Below are positions 1-6,555 of a DNA stretch of 64,000 bases, one piece after another (the first letter of the stretch is position 1; each line of letters starts with the position of its first letter). A program made the translations under genes and the position numbers. The notes under the pieces were generated by a model, which saw only the letters and a program-made list of their open reading frames with translations, was not told the DNA's origin and searched no databases. Origin of the DNA: Arthrobacter agilis (GTDB lineage Bacteria > Actinomycetota > Actinomycetes > Actinomycetales > Micrococcaceae); the NCBI RefSeq assembly GCF_006494655.1, contig NZ_VHIM01000004.1:1-64000 (forward strand). The letters run 5' to 3'.

Positions 1-127
1 GTGAGACACGAGGACCTCCTGATCGAAAACCGGAACCTAGACAGCTCCACTCTCGATCGGAGGTCCTCCTCGCGTCCAGAACCTACGACGCGTCCTCACA
101 CATCAACCAACGTCCCTGGGCAGTACA
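1..127 (+). mobile_element. Probable right end of an IS481-type insertion sequence (partial)
   Basis: An open frame with no start runs from base 1 to a TAG at 130-132 and ends in ...NVPGQYI. Bases 127 to 118, read leftward, give TGTACTGCCC, a terminus of the usual TGT form. The next six bases, TCTAGC (128-133), fit the NCTAGN target known for IS481-family elements, in which the target CTAG supplies the transposase stop codon, as it does here. Bases 11-26 and 53-67 form a 15-bp stem with one bulge. The rest of the element lies left of the window, so transposase identity and the other terminal repeat cannot be checked. The call rests on the border and target geometry, not on a recognised catalytic domain. 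Confidence 0.45.
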
Positions 128-459
128 TCTAGCGACGCGGCACAGGGCGGATACGCGCAGACCCGTCGCATCGTGGGGGAGTCGCCGTTTCGTGCGAGTT
201 CCAGGGGCGGTCCCCAAACTGTGCAAGCAGCTGCCTCCGTAGCGTCACGGAACGGAAGGCGTCGGCGCTCATTGATTTTGACTCCCCCTCCCTGGTCAGG
301 CGCGGCCGGTTCCAGCCGCGGTGCGCGTTTCTCCGGCGTTGCCGTGCCGTCTGCGGGTGCTCGGCCGGCGGGGGGCTCGTCGGACCGCCAGCGGGCGCCG
401 TGGGGCTGCTGACGGTCTGGCCGTTTCCCGTTCCCAGAGGCAGAGCTTGGGAGGTTCAT
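103..459 (-). pseudogene. Hypothetical Cys-motif protein, 3' end cut by the insertion
   Basis: The start codon overlaps the whiB stop in an ATGA (456-459), so it is placed as the next gene of the rep-cys-whiB chain. The predicted 118-residue product is basic and Pro-rich at first. It ends in a CxxxxC motif (VCAYPPCAASL) that looks like the first half of a zinc-knuckle. Exactly after that motif the reading frame enters the putative insertion-sequence border at 127/128, and it stops inside it at 103. I infer that the native protein continued with more Cys residues and was truncated by the insertion. No family is recognised. Confidence 0.35.
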
Positions 460-791
460 CGTGGGTTCACCTCTCGTGTGCGTTTCGGTCGTTGTCTCTG
501 GCTCGGAGTCTTCCCACCCCAGACGCCCGCTGGCTCTCTATGGGTGCGCTGATAGGAGCCGCACGCTTCAAGAACTGAACAACTTCGGCAAGCACGCGCG
601 GCCGCTGCTGCCTCGTCTGGATCATCCGAGATCCAGGCGAGGGGATGGTCTGAGGACTGGCACGGCACGGGGTCGGTGGCGACGGTGATGGCAGCGTGCA
701 GAGTCTCCAGGTCGCGAGCCTTTCGAGGGCTGAGACGTGGCGGAGCGGTCGGCCTGCCCGTTGTGCCCGTGGTGGGGGTGCTGGTGGTCAT
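456..791 (-). CDS. WhiB-family iron-sulfur regulator (element-borne)
   Basis: This predicted 111-residue Wbl protein should bind a [4Fe-4S] cluster and act as a sigma-factor-associated transcription regulator. The four ligands are visible: Cys44, Cys68, Cys71 and Cys77, the last three as CxxCx5C. They are followed by the G[V/I]WGG turn at residues 89-93 and a short basic tail (RQRPKRTR) for DNA contact. The start at 791 is chosen over an in-frame ATG at 926 because GGAGG lies about 7 nt upstream and the ATG overlaps the previous stop as ATGA. It belongs to the operon of the integrative element. Wbl proteins are common on actinobacterial phages and conjugative elements; whether this one acts on element or host genes is unknown. 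Confidence 0.8.
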   Translation of the reverse strand: MTTSTPTTGTTGRPTAPPRLSPRKARDLETLHAAITVATDPVPCQSSDHPLAWISDDPDEAAAAARACRSCSVLEACGSYQRTHREPAGVWGGKTPSQRQRPKRTREVNPR

Positions 792-1027
792 GGGTGTCCC
801 TCCGTGGGGGTGTGGCAGGTGTGTGGGGCACGGCGGCTGACAGTCCACCCGGCGGGTGTCTTTCGCAGGTGGGGCTTGCAAGTGAGACAGGGGATGGGTT
901 GGCCGGCTTCGTCCTCTCCCAGCCACCCGCCCTCGCAGCGGTGCGGAGCAGGGGCCGGCTTCCAGGGTGAGAGCCCGAGGTCAGTGGGGTCGCGCTCGTT
1001 CGATGTCCGGAATAGTGGCTCGCTCAT
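788..1027 (-). CDS. Small Cys-containing hypothetical protein of the element
   Basis: This 79-residue protein lies between the rep-like gene and whiB and overlaps both by ATGA (1024-1027 and 788-791), so the three are almost certainly translated as a coupled set. The middle carries CEGGWLG and, after an acidic stretch, PIPCLTCKPH. This C...CxxC-H pattern recurs in small proteins of actinobacterial phages and mobile elements and probably binds zinc. No enzymatic motif is present. The function is not known. Confidence 0.6.
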   Translation of the reverse strand: MSEPLFRTSNERDPTDLGLSPWKPAPAPHRCEGGWLGEDEAGQPIPCLTCKPHLRKTPAGWTVSRRAPHTCHTPTEGHP

Positions 1028-2043
1028 GCCGACTTCACCTCAGCGCAGCCGTTGCAAGTTCTCGCGCCCGTCGGGTACCCCACAAGGGGTGCGAGGCAGA
1101 CTGAGCATTGAGGCTGGTGCTTGCCGACGTACCGGAGATCCCGTTCCCCTACCTTGCGATCTGCCTGACAGGACCGGCAGTTCGCCGCCGCTTCAGTCGG
1201 ATGGTCCTCGCACTTCGCCCCCGCCTCGAACACGGACCGGCGCTGCGCTTTGACGGCGTCCCGGCAGTGCGCGAGGTACGCGGGCAGCTGGAGTCTCCGG
1301 CGAGGTGTCGTCGTCGTCGTGCTGTCGTCCAGTGCATGCGACAGGACAGAATTCGCCTCATCGTCGTCGAGGCCGGCCCCGGCGAGGTCTTTGAGGATCA
1401 GAGCTTCCTCCCCCTCCCGTTTATCAGCCGATGCGCGGCTGACGTTTCGATTTGGTGGGGAGACGGGCTCCTGGTTGGTGAAAATTGATTGGTGTAAGTG
1501 ATTGGTGGGGTGCAGCCCACTGCGAGTGGTCGAGCCTAAAACTGCGAGTGATGGAGTTGAAAGCTGCGAGTGATCAGATTGATCACTCGCAGTGGACTGC
1601 GACTGATCAGCATTCGCCCCGCGGTCATCACTCGCAGTGGGTTGCGAGTGATCAATCGAAGGAAGATCGTCGCTGTGCAGGTCAAGGAGTGTCATACGGT
1701 CGGATAGGTCGCTCGGAAGCGTGAGCCGATACTCTGTCGCGAAGCCCCGGCCACCTGCGCCGCGCCCGCCTTTCCTCACTAGTTCGAGGAGCCCGACGTC
1801 GCACAGCTCGTCCAGCGCGCCGTCGATTGTCCGCACGCTTTTCCCGATCACAGTCGCGAGCCGTTCACGTCCTGGGTGGATCTGTCCGCCCGTCTCTGCC
1901 GTCGAATATCGGGCGAGGACCCATCCCACGTACTTAGTTGTCGGTTTGATGCCGAGTGGACCGGTGGGGACGCGCTCGAAGATACGCTCCCAATCGAACC
2001 GACCGACGCTCTTTAGGTGCCTGATTCCCTCTGGGTTAGTCAC
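1024..2043 (-). CDS. Winged-helix replication-initiator-like protein with internal iterons
   Basis: The predicted protein has 339 residues and a GTG start at 2043. Residues about 15-115 are a winged-helix domain with a DWERIF / KYVGWVLARYS / RTIDGALDEL pattern typical of initiator-like proteins on actinobacterial integrative elements and phages. Residues about 125-185 are a low-complexity Ser/Asp/Gln linker, encoded by the iteron array at 1519-1654. The C-terminus (about 275-339) holds two zinc-binding groups, CEDH...CRSC and CSVC...CNGC. A DNA-binding head, an origin-encoding linker and a C-terminal partner-binding domain recall lambda O. This supports a role in excised-element replication, which is inference. 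Alternatively it could be a regulator of the downstream operon. Confidence 0.65.
   Translation of the reverse strand: MTNPEGIRHLKSVGRFDWERIFERVPTGPLGIKPTTKYVGWVLARYSTAETGGQIHPGRERLATVIGKSVRTIDGALDELCDVGLLELVRKGGRGAGGRGFATEYRLTLPSDLSDRMTLLDLHSDDLPSIDHSQPTASDDRGANADQSQSTASDQSDHSQLSTPSLAVLGSTTRSGLHPTNHLHQSIFTNQEPVSPPNRNVSRASADKREGEEALILKDLAGAGLDDDEANSVLSHALDDSTTTTTPRRRLQLPAYLAHCRDAVKAQRRSVFEAGAKCEDHPTEAAANCRSCQADRKVGERDLRYVGKHQPQCSVCLAPLVGYPTGARTCNGCAEVKSA
1519..1654. repeat. Seven-copy iteron array, putative replication origin
   Basis: Seven copies of a 10-14 bp unit, core CTGCGAGTGATCA, lie inside the rep-like gene. Forward copies start at 1519, 1541, 1563, 1596 and 1641; reverse copies occupy 1580-1593 and 1627-1638. 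The first three are spaced exactly 22 bp apart, two helical turns. Copies 3/4, 4/5 and 6/7 form inverted pairs around 2-3 bp centres. In the encoded protein this is a low-complexity linker, so selection appears to act on the DNA. Iterons with helical phasing inside an initiator gene are the hallmark of phage and plasmid origins; calling this the element's origin is inference. Confidence 0.6.
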
Positions 2044-2142
2044 TGTTCCCGCCGCCGTCGTCTAAGGGAGCCTGGGCGGCGGCTATGCAGTCATGGGTGT
2101 ACATATTCATTGCGGGGCCGGCAGCGGGGCAACTGCTGGCGT

Positions 2143-2346
2143 TCACGCGGACACCTGCGTGTCTCCAGTCCGCTGGCGGGTCTGCCCGTCAAGCCATGCG
2201 TTGATGTCAGATTCGCGGTACCGGACTGCGCGCCCGATCTTGACGAACTTCGGGCCCATTCCCATGTACCGCCACTGTGCGAGCGATGCGGGAGTCTTGT
2301 TGAGCTTCGAGCCGAGTTCTGCGGGGGTGTAGATCCTGTCCTCCAC
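2143..2346 (-). CDS. xis: AlpA/excisionase-like helix-turn-helix protein
   Basis: This 67-residue MerR-type winged helix begins IYTPAELGSKLNKTPASLAQWR and ends with KIGRAVRYRESDINAWLDGQ, the classic 'helix-turn-helix domain, excisionase' pattern in which the R-Y-R wing precedes a D..WL helix. Translation starts at a GTG (2346) with AAGGGA about 10 nt upstream. It is divergent from the repressor gene and convergent on nothing; the rep-like gene follows 100 bp later on the same strand. Its size, fold and position beside an integrase and repressor suggest a directionality factor, although small HTH proteins of this type can also be activators. An operator (2368-2391) sits directly upstream. Confidence 0.65.
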   Translation of the reverse strand: MEDRIYTPAELGSKLNKTPASLAQWRYMGMGPKFVKIGRAVRYRESDINAWLDGQTRQRTGDTQVSA

Positions 2347-2367
2347 GATGTGATTCCCTTCGTTTTC

Positions 2368-2391
2368 AAGTAACCGTTTATTCGGTTACTT
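2368..2391. promoter_or_regulatory. Palindromic operator O1
   Basis: A perfect 9-bp inverted repeat, AAGTAACCG and CGGTTACTT, is separated by TTTATT. It lies 22 bp upstream of the xis-like start, in its promoter region. It aligns base for base with a second site at 2426-2449, which indicates one cognate protein, most simply the XRE repressor encoded next door. Confidence 0.6.
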
Positions 2392-2420
2392 GGTCGAAGC
2401 GAATCACAGTATTTCAAGGC

Positions 2421-2449
2421 TTGTCAAGTATCCTGTTTTCCGGATACTC
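2421..2449 (+). promoter_or_regulatory. Repressor promoter overlapped by operator O2
   Basis: TTGTCA (2421-2426) and GATACT (2443-2448) are 16 bp apart and make a good -35/-10 pair. The ATG at 2457 is about 9 bases past the -10, so the transcript is probably leaderless; no Shine-Dalgarno is present. The palindrome AAGTATCC...GGATACTC (2426-2449) covers the promoter and matches O1 in both half sites, so the repressor should shut off its own gene as well as xis and rep. Confidence 0.5.
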
Positions 2450-2456
2450 TTCCTTC

Positions 2457-3083
2457 ATGTCTGAACCCATTACCCTTGCCCTCGCTGTCGGGCAAAGTGC
2501 TCGAAAGATTCGCATCGACAACGCGGTAACGATGGATTCGCTTGCCGCCGAGGCACGGAAGGTCGGGCTCAAGTGGTCCACAGCGCGCGTGGGCGATTTG
2601 GAGCGGGGGAAACTCAGTCCGACCCTGCCCATGCTGTTAGCGCTCTGCCTTGCGCTCGGACGAGCCACGGGACAGGAGCTCCGGTTAGCCAACCTGGTAG
2701 ACATCGACGGGCAGATAGAGGTCAACGAGAAGCTGACAGCGCCTGGCGGGGAACTGCAGGGCGTCCTGAAGGGGAAATCCGTGCGGTTCTGGGATCGCAC
2801 GTTGAGTGCCGTTGGCGAAGCTGCGGAAGCGCTCCCTGGCAGCGTCCATGCGTTGAGGGACGCGTTCGAGTGGGAGCGGTTCGGTCTCGGTGACGAACGG
2901 GCCGCGCGGAAGCTAGGGCTGACCAAAGAGGAGATGTTCCGGAGATCTGCCGCTCTGTGGGGGCACAACCTCTCAACGGAGCGGGATAAGCGTTCAGGTA
3001 CCGACGCGAGTGCGCAGAAGCGTGGCCAGGTGACGCGGGCTCTCTTAGATGAACTGCGGAGAGCTGCTGATGGCGACAGTTGA
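2457..3083 (+). CDS. XRE-family repressor of the integrative element
   Basis: The predicted protein has 208 residues. The N-terminal domain (about 5-75) is a helix-turn-helix of the XRE type (SARKIRIDNAVTMDSLAAEA ... VGDLERGKLSPTLPMLLALC). The rest is an unrecognised helical region, possibly for oligomerisation or inducer response. The ATG at 2457 is preferred to an upstream TTG because a promoter ends just before it and leaderless starts are common in this window. The gene is divergent from xis and overlaps the integrase gene by 14 bp, giving a lysogeny-like control module. I infer that it binds O1 and O2. Confidence 0.7.
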   Translation: MSEPITLALAVGQSARKIRIDNAVTMDSLAAEARKVGLKWSTARVGDLERGKLSPTLPMLLALCLALGRATGQELRLANLVDIDGQIEVNEKLTAPGGELQGVLKGKSVRFWDRTLSAVGEAAEALPGSVHALRDAFEWERFGLGDERAARKLGLTKEEMFRRSAALWGHNLSTERDKRSGTDASAQKRGQVTRALLDELRRAADGDS

Positions 3084-4203
3084 GCCTTATGACACGAAGG
3101 GCGGCCGACGATATCGGGTCATCTACCGGACACCGGAGCGGAAGCAGACGAGCAAGCGGGGCTTCCGGACGAAACGGGACGCGGAGCTGTTCCTCGCATC
3201 GGTCGAGGTCTCGAAAGCTCGTGGCGAGTTCATAGACGCCGGCGCGGCTCGCGTCACGATCGGCCAGCTCGGCCCCGATTGGCTGCGCCGGCAGTCGCAC
3301 TTGAAGCCGTCCTCTTACCGGCCCGTCGAGGCGGCGTGGCGTAACCATGTGCTGCCGGAATGGGGCGGCACGCCTGTCTCTGAGATTCGGAAGACGGCAG
3401 TACAGCAATGGGTGTCGGGCCTGACCACCGGCGAGGAAGAGGCCATGCCGCCGCGCAAGCCGAAGTCGGCAACTGTCGTCATCCGCGCCTATGGCATCCT
3501 CGCGGCGATCCTCGACGGGGCCGTGGACGATCGGCGGGTCCTGTCGAATCCCGCGCGCGGCGTGGTGCTCCCCCGCAAGGGCAAAAAGGCGCACGTGTAC
3601 CTGTCGCACGCGCAAGTGCACCTACTGGCCGAGGAGTCCAAGCACGAGACGCTGGTCCTCACGCTGGCCTACTGCGGGCTGCGGTGGGGCGAAGCTGTCG
3701 GGCTGCGCGTCAGACACCTTGACATGCTGAAACGGCGAATCCGTGTCGAAGAGAACGCCGTCGAGGTCGGAGGCCGCGTAGAAGTCGGCACCCCGAAGAA
3801 CCATAAGCGGCGGACGGTGCCCTTTCCTCGCTTCCTCGCGGAGCCATTGGCGAGGCAGTGCGAGGGTAAGGGCCGTGATGACCTGGTGTTTCCCGGCGAG
3901 GACGGCGGCTACCTGCGGTCCACTCGGGTGCAAGAGGATCGGGGCGGCTGGTTCTCGGGTGCTGTGAAGCGGGCGGGGATTCCACGGATCACGCCGCATG
4001 ACCTCCGCCATAGTGCTGCGAGCTTCGCGGTGTCGGCCGGGGCGAACGTTAAGGCGGTGCAGAGGATGCTCGGGCACAGCTCGGCGGCCATGACGCTGGA
4101 CATCTACGCGGACCTCTTCGACGCGGACCTGGACGCCGTTGCGGACGCCCTAGATCACGCTGTCTCTGCTGCGGGTGTTGCCAAAAGGTTGCCGCTCGCC
4201 TGA
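3070..4203 (+). CDS. int: Tyrosine recombinase (integrase)
   Basis: The protein has 377 residues with an Arm/AP2-like N-terminal domain (GRRYRVIYRTPERKQTSKRG), a core-binding domain (about 65-150) and a complete catalytic domain. The active-site set is Arg205 (CGLRWGEAVGLR), Lys243 (TPKNHKRR), His310 and Arg313 (HDLRHSAASF), His336 (MLGHSSAAMT) and Tyr346 (DIYADLF). It should catalyse integration and excision of the element through the adjacent tRNA-Tyr 3' end. The ATG overlaps the repressor's end, so the two may be co-transcribed. All key residues are intact and the enzyme is probably functional. Confidence 0.93.
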   Translation: MATVEPYDTKGGRRYRVIYRTPERKQTSKRGFRTKRDAELFLASVEVSKARGEFIDAGAARVTIGQLGPDWLRRQSHLKPSSYRPVEAAWRNHVLPEWGGTPVSEIRKTAVQQWVSGLTTGEEEAMPPRKPKSATVVIRAYGILAAILDGAVDDRRVLSNPARGVVLPRKGKKAHVYLSHAQVHLLAEESKHETLVLTLAYCGLRWGEAVGLRVRHLDMLKRRIRVEENAVEVGGRVEVGTPKNHKRRTVPFPRFLAEPLARQCEGKGRDDLVFPGEDGGYLRSTRVQEDRGGWFSGAVKRAGIPRITPHDLRHSAASFAVSAGANVKAVQRMLGHSSAAMTLDIYADLFDADLDAVADALDHAVSAAGVAKRLPLA

Positions 4204-4216
4204 TCCGGGCAAAGCG

Positions 4217-4260
4217 AAAGGCCGGTACTTCCCCTGTTTCTAGCGGAAGTACCGGCCTTT
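4217..4260. terminator. Bidirectional terminator after int / tRNA-Tyr
   Basis: A perfect 16-bp stem (AAAGGCCGGTACTTCC with its complement) closes a 12-nt loop and is flanked by A and T runs on the two sides. It lies 13 bp after the integrase stop and just beyond the tRNA 3' end, so it can end transcription from both directions. Confidence 0.85.
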
Positions 4261-4268
4261 CCTTGCTG

Positions 4269-4350
4269 TGGCAGATGAGGGATTCGAACCCCCGTAGGCG
4301 TTGCCAGCTGATTTACAGTCAGCCCCCTTTGGCCGCTCGGGTAATCTGCC
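4269..4350 (-). tRNA. tRNA-Tyr (GUA)
   Basis: On the minus strand the cloverleaf reads GGCAGATTACCCGAGCGG... through the anticodon loop CTGTAAA (anticodon GTA) to the T arm GGGGGTTCGAATCCC and the acceptor 3' strand ATCTGCC plus A73. There is a long variable arm, as expected for bacterial tRNA-Tyr, and the length is 82 nt. CCA is not encoded. The 3' end faces the integrase, the usual arrangement when an integrative element uses a tRNA gene as attB and restores its 3' end. Confidence 0.95.
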
Positions 4351-4435
4351 GAACGTCTTCTCAAGAAGACCACCCGCAGCAAGCGCGGGCAAGACAACTT
4401 TACAGACAAACCTCCCCGCTGACGAATCGGCGACG

Positions 4436-4804
4436 CTAGAGACCTGCCGCGACCCGCCGTTCGATCTGGGCGTAGAAGCCGTCCGCCTGCTGCGACGTCA
4501 CCATCCGCAGCAGGACGGCCTGGTCCAGTTCGGCGCGCACCCCTGCGAGCCGCTCGGTCGAGGACGGCGCCCCCGACGCGGTCGCCACGGCCGACCGGAT
4601 AACTGGCGTCGACGCCGCATCGCGTTCGAGGAGGACGTCGCCGGCGTCGTAGTCTGTGGCCGACGCCGCGAGGACCGGTGGGGCGGCCTGAGCAGGAGCC
4701 GCCGCGAAGCCCAGAGCGGAGGTAGCGGTCGCAGCTGCCAGGAACGTCCCGGCCACGGCCCTCCGGAGCCGAACGGGGTGGCTGGGTTGATCGGTCTCGG
4801 ACAT
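4436..4804 (-). CDS. Small secreted protein of unknown function
   Basis: The product is 122 residues. Residues 12-43 form a Sec-type signal peptide: an RLRR positive region, an alanine-rich core and an AQA cleavage site. The mature part of about 80 residues is mostly helical and ends with AGVRAELDQAVLLRMVTSQQADGFYAQIERR. The start at 4804 is preferred to the longer frame because GAGGAG lies 8 nt upstream and the signal peptide begins right after. It is divergent from yajQ. No family is recognised. Confidence 0.65.
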   Translation of the reverse strand: MSETDQPSHPVRLRRAVAGTFLAAATATSALGFAAAPAQAAPPVLAASATDYDAGDVLLERDAASTPVIRSAVATASGAPSSTERLAGVRAELDQAVLLRMVTSQQADGFYAQIERRVAAGL

Positions 4805-4980
4805 GATGCGCGCTCCTCGTGTTCCCGACGGGTGGACCGGCTGACGGTTCCACCCTGCTCCCCGGGTGTGTGCACGGGCCCGGGGAGGACTGTCAACTCC
4901 CTGTGAACGGCCGGACGTCCGCGAGGAGGCGTTGAGGATAGTCTTGATGCCAGGAAACCCAACCATCCCTAGGAGGCATC

Positions 4981-5469
4981 GTGGCAAGCGAATCCACATT
5001 CGACGTCGTCAGCAAAGTGGACAAGCAGGAGGTCGCCAACGCGCTCAACCAGGCGCAGAAGGAGCTCGCGCAGCGGTACGACTTCAAGGGGGTCGGCGCG
5101 GAGGTGGACTTCAGCGGCGAGAAGATCCTGATGAAGGCGAACTCCGAGGAGCGCGTCATGGCCGTTCTCGACGTCCTGCAGTCCAAGATGATCAAGCGCG
5201 GCATCTCCCTCAAGTCCCTCGACACCGGAGAGCCCTACCCCTCCGGCAAGGAGTTCCGGCTGGAGACCTCAATCAAGGAGGGAATTGCCCAGGACATCGC
5301 GAAGAAGATCAACAAGCTCATCCGTGACGAGGGTCCCAAGGGCGTCAAGTCCCAGATCCAGGGCGACGAGCTGCGTGTGAGCTCGAAGTCACGTGACGAC
5401 CTCCAGGAGACCATGACGCTCCTGCGCGGTTTCGACGAAGCCGATCTCCAGTTCGTGAACATGCGCTGA
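4981..5469 (+). CDS. YajQ-family cyclic-di-GMP/nucleotide-binding protein
   Basis: The product is 162 residues, the family's usual size, from a GTG preceded by AGGAGG. It opens with ESTFDVVSKVDKQEVANALN and has the characteristic RYDFKG and FRLETSIKEGIAQDIAKKIN segments of the two-repeat YajQ fold. Members bind cyclic-di-GMP in Xanthomonas and tRNA or nucleotides elsewhere; the role in actinobacteria is not settled. It is a single-gene unit closed by a strong hairpin at 5497-5541. Confidence 0.92.
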   Translation: MASESTFDVVSKVDKQEVANALNQAQKELAQRYDFKGVGAEVDFSGEKILMKANSEERVMAVLDVLQSKMIKRGISLKSLDTGEPYPSGKEFRLETSIKEGIAQDIAKKINKLIRDEGPKGVKSQIQGDELRVSSKSRDDLQETMTLLRGFDEADLQFVNMR

Positions 5470-5496
5470 CCCGATCAGCGTACCGACAACAGCACG

Positions 5497-5541
5497 GACG
5501 ACGGCGGCCCACCTCCTGCGAGGAGATGGGCCGCCGTCGTC
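5497..5541. terminator. Bidirectional terminator between yajQ and htpX
   Basis: A perfect 15-bp stem (GACGACGGCGGCCCA with its complement) encloses a smaller CCTC/GAGG hairpin. It lies between the convergent yajQ and htpX genes and serves both. There is no long T tract, as is usual at high GC. Confidence 0.7.
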
Positions 5542-5558
5542 GTAGCCGGCGTCGAGCG

Positions 5559-6437
5559 TCAGCGCAGTCGGCGCCCGGCCATCCCCTCGAGGCGGGCGAT
5601 GCGCTGGTCCATCGGCGGATGCGTCGCGAACATCTTCGCCACACCACCGCCCTTGAACGGATTGGCGATCATGAGGTGCGAGGTGTTGACGAGGCGCTGG
5701 TCCTGCGGGAGCGGCGCACGTTGGGTACCGGTGGCCAGCTTGCGGAGCGCCGACGCGAGCGCCAGCGGGTCGTCGGTGAGGATGGCGCCGTCCTCGTCGG
5801 CGTCGAACTCGCGGGTGCGGCCGATCGCCGTCTGGATGAGTCCGGCAGCGAGCGGCGCCAGGACGGCGAGCAGCAGTGCGCCGATCGCGTTGCCGCCCTG
5901 ATTGCGGTTGCCGCCCATCAGGCCGGTGAAGGCGAACATCTGGGCCACCGACGTGATCACGCCGGCGACGGCTGCCGCGATGGACCCGGTGAGGATGTCG
6001 CGGTTGTAGACGTGCATCAGCTCGTGCCCGAGGACTCCCCGCAGCTCCCGCTCGTCGAGCAGGCGGAGGATTCCCTCGGTGCAGCACACCGCCGAGTTCT
6101 CGGGGTTGCGGCCCGTGGCGAAGGCATTGGGCGCGGCGGTCGGCGAGACGTACAGCCGGGGCATGGGCTTGCCGGCGCGCGTGCTGAGCTCACGGACGAT
6201 CCGGTACATGGCCGGCTGCTGCTGCTCCGTGACCTCCACGGCGCGCATGCTGCGAATGGCGATCTTATCGCTGTTCCAGTAGCTGTAGGCGATCGAACCG
6301 ACGCCGATCAGGGCGAACAGCCAGATGAACATGGAGCTGCCCGTGGCCCCGGCGATGACCGCTCCGAAAACGAGGAAGATGCCCATGAGGGCGCCGAACA
6401 ACAACGCCGTCTTGGCACCGTTGAAGTGGTTGTGCAC
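5559..6437 (-). CDS. htpX: HtpX membrane zinc metalloprotease (M48)
   Basis: The protein has 292 residues and takes part in membrane-protein quality control, with the active site facing the cytoplasm. The zinc motif HELMH gives His138, Glu139 and His142, and the third ligand lies in EFDADEDGA near residue 212. Two N-terminal hydrophobic helices (about 10-50) and two further ones after the HExxH (about 150-200) give the normal topology. Length matches the family. It appears monocistronic, convergent with yajQ. Confidence 0.93.
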   Translation of the reverse strand: MHNHFNGAKTALLFGALMGIFLVFGAVIAGATGSSMFIWLFALIGVGSIAYSYWNSDKIAIRSMRAVEVTEQQQPAMYRIVRELSTRAGKPMPRLYVSPTAAPNAFATGRNPENSAVCCTEGILRLLDERELRGVLGHELMHVYNRDILTGSIAAAVAGVITSVAQMFAFTGLMGGNRNQGGNAIGALLLAVLAPLAAGLIQTAIGRTREFDADEDGAILTDDPLALASALRKLATGTQRAPLPQDQRLVNTSHLMIANPFKGGGVAKMFATHPPMDQRIARLEGMAGRRLR

Positions 6438-6555
6438 GTCTGACTCCTTGTGGTCCCGGGGCTTCCCGCCCGATCAGGAGAACGGAGGACGGAAGCCGCC
6501 TGTCCCACTCATCGTAGGCCGTCACCCTGCGGCGACGCTGGGAGGGACAGCGCGG

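Noticed and set aside
173-412. Plus-strand 79-codon frame
   Set aside because: It is opposite the operon-linked minus-strand gene, with no ribosome site or family.
2421-2456. TTG start at 2421 for the repressor
   Set aside because: It lies inside the -35 of the proposed promoter; the HTH domain fits ATG 2457.
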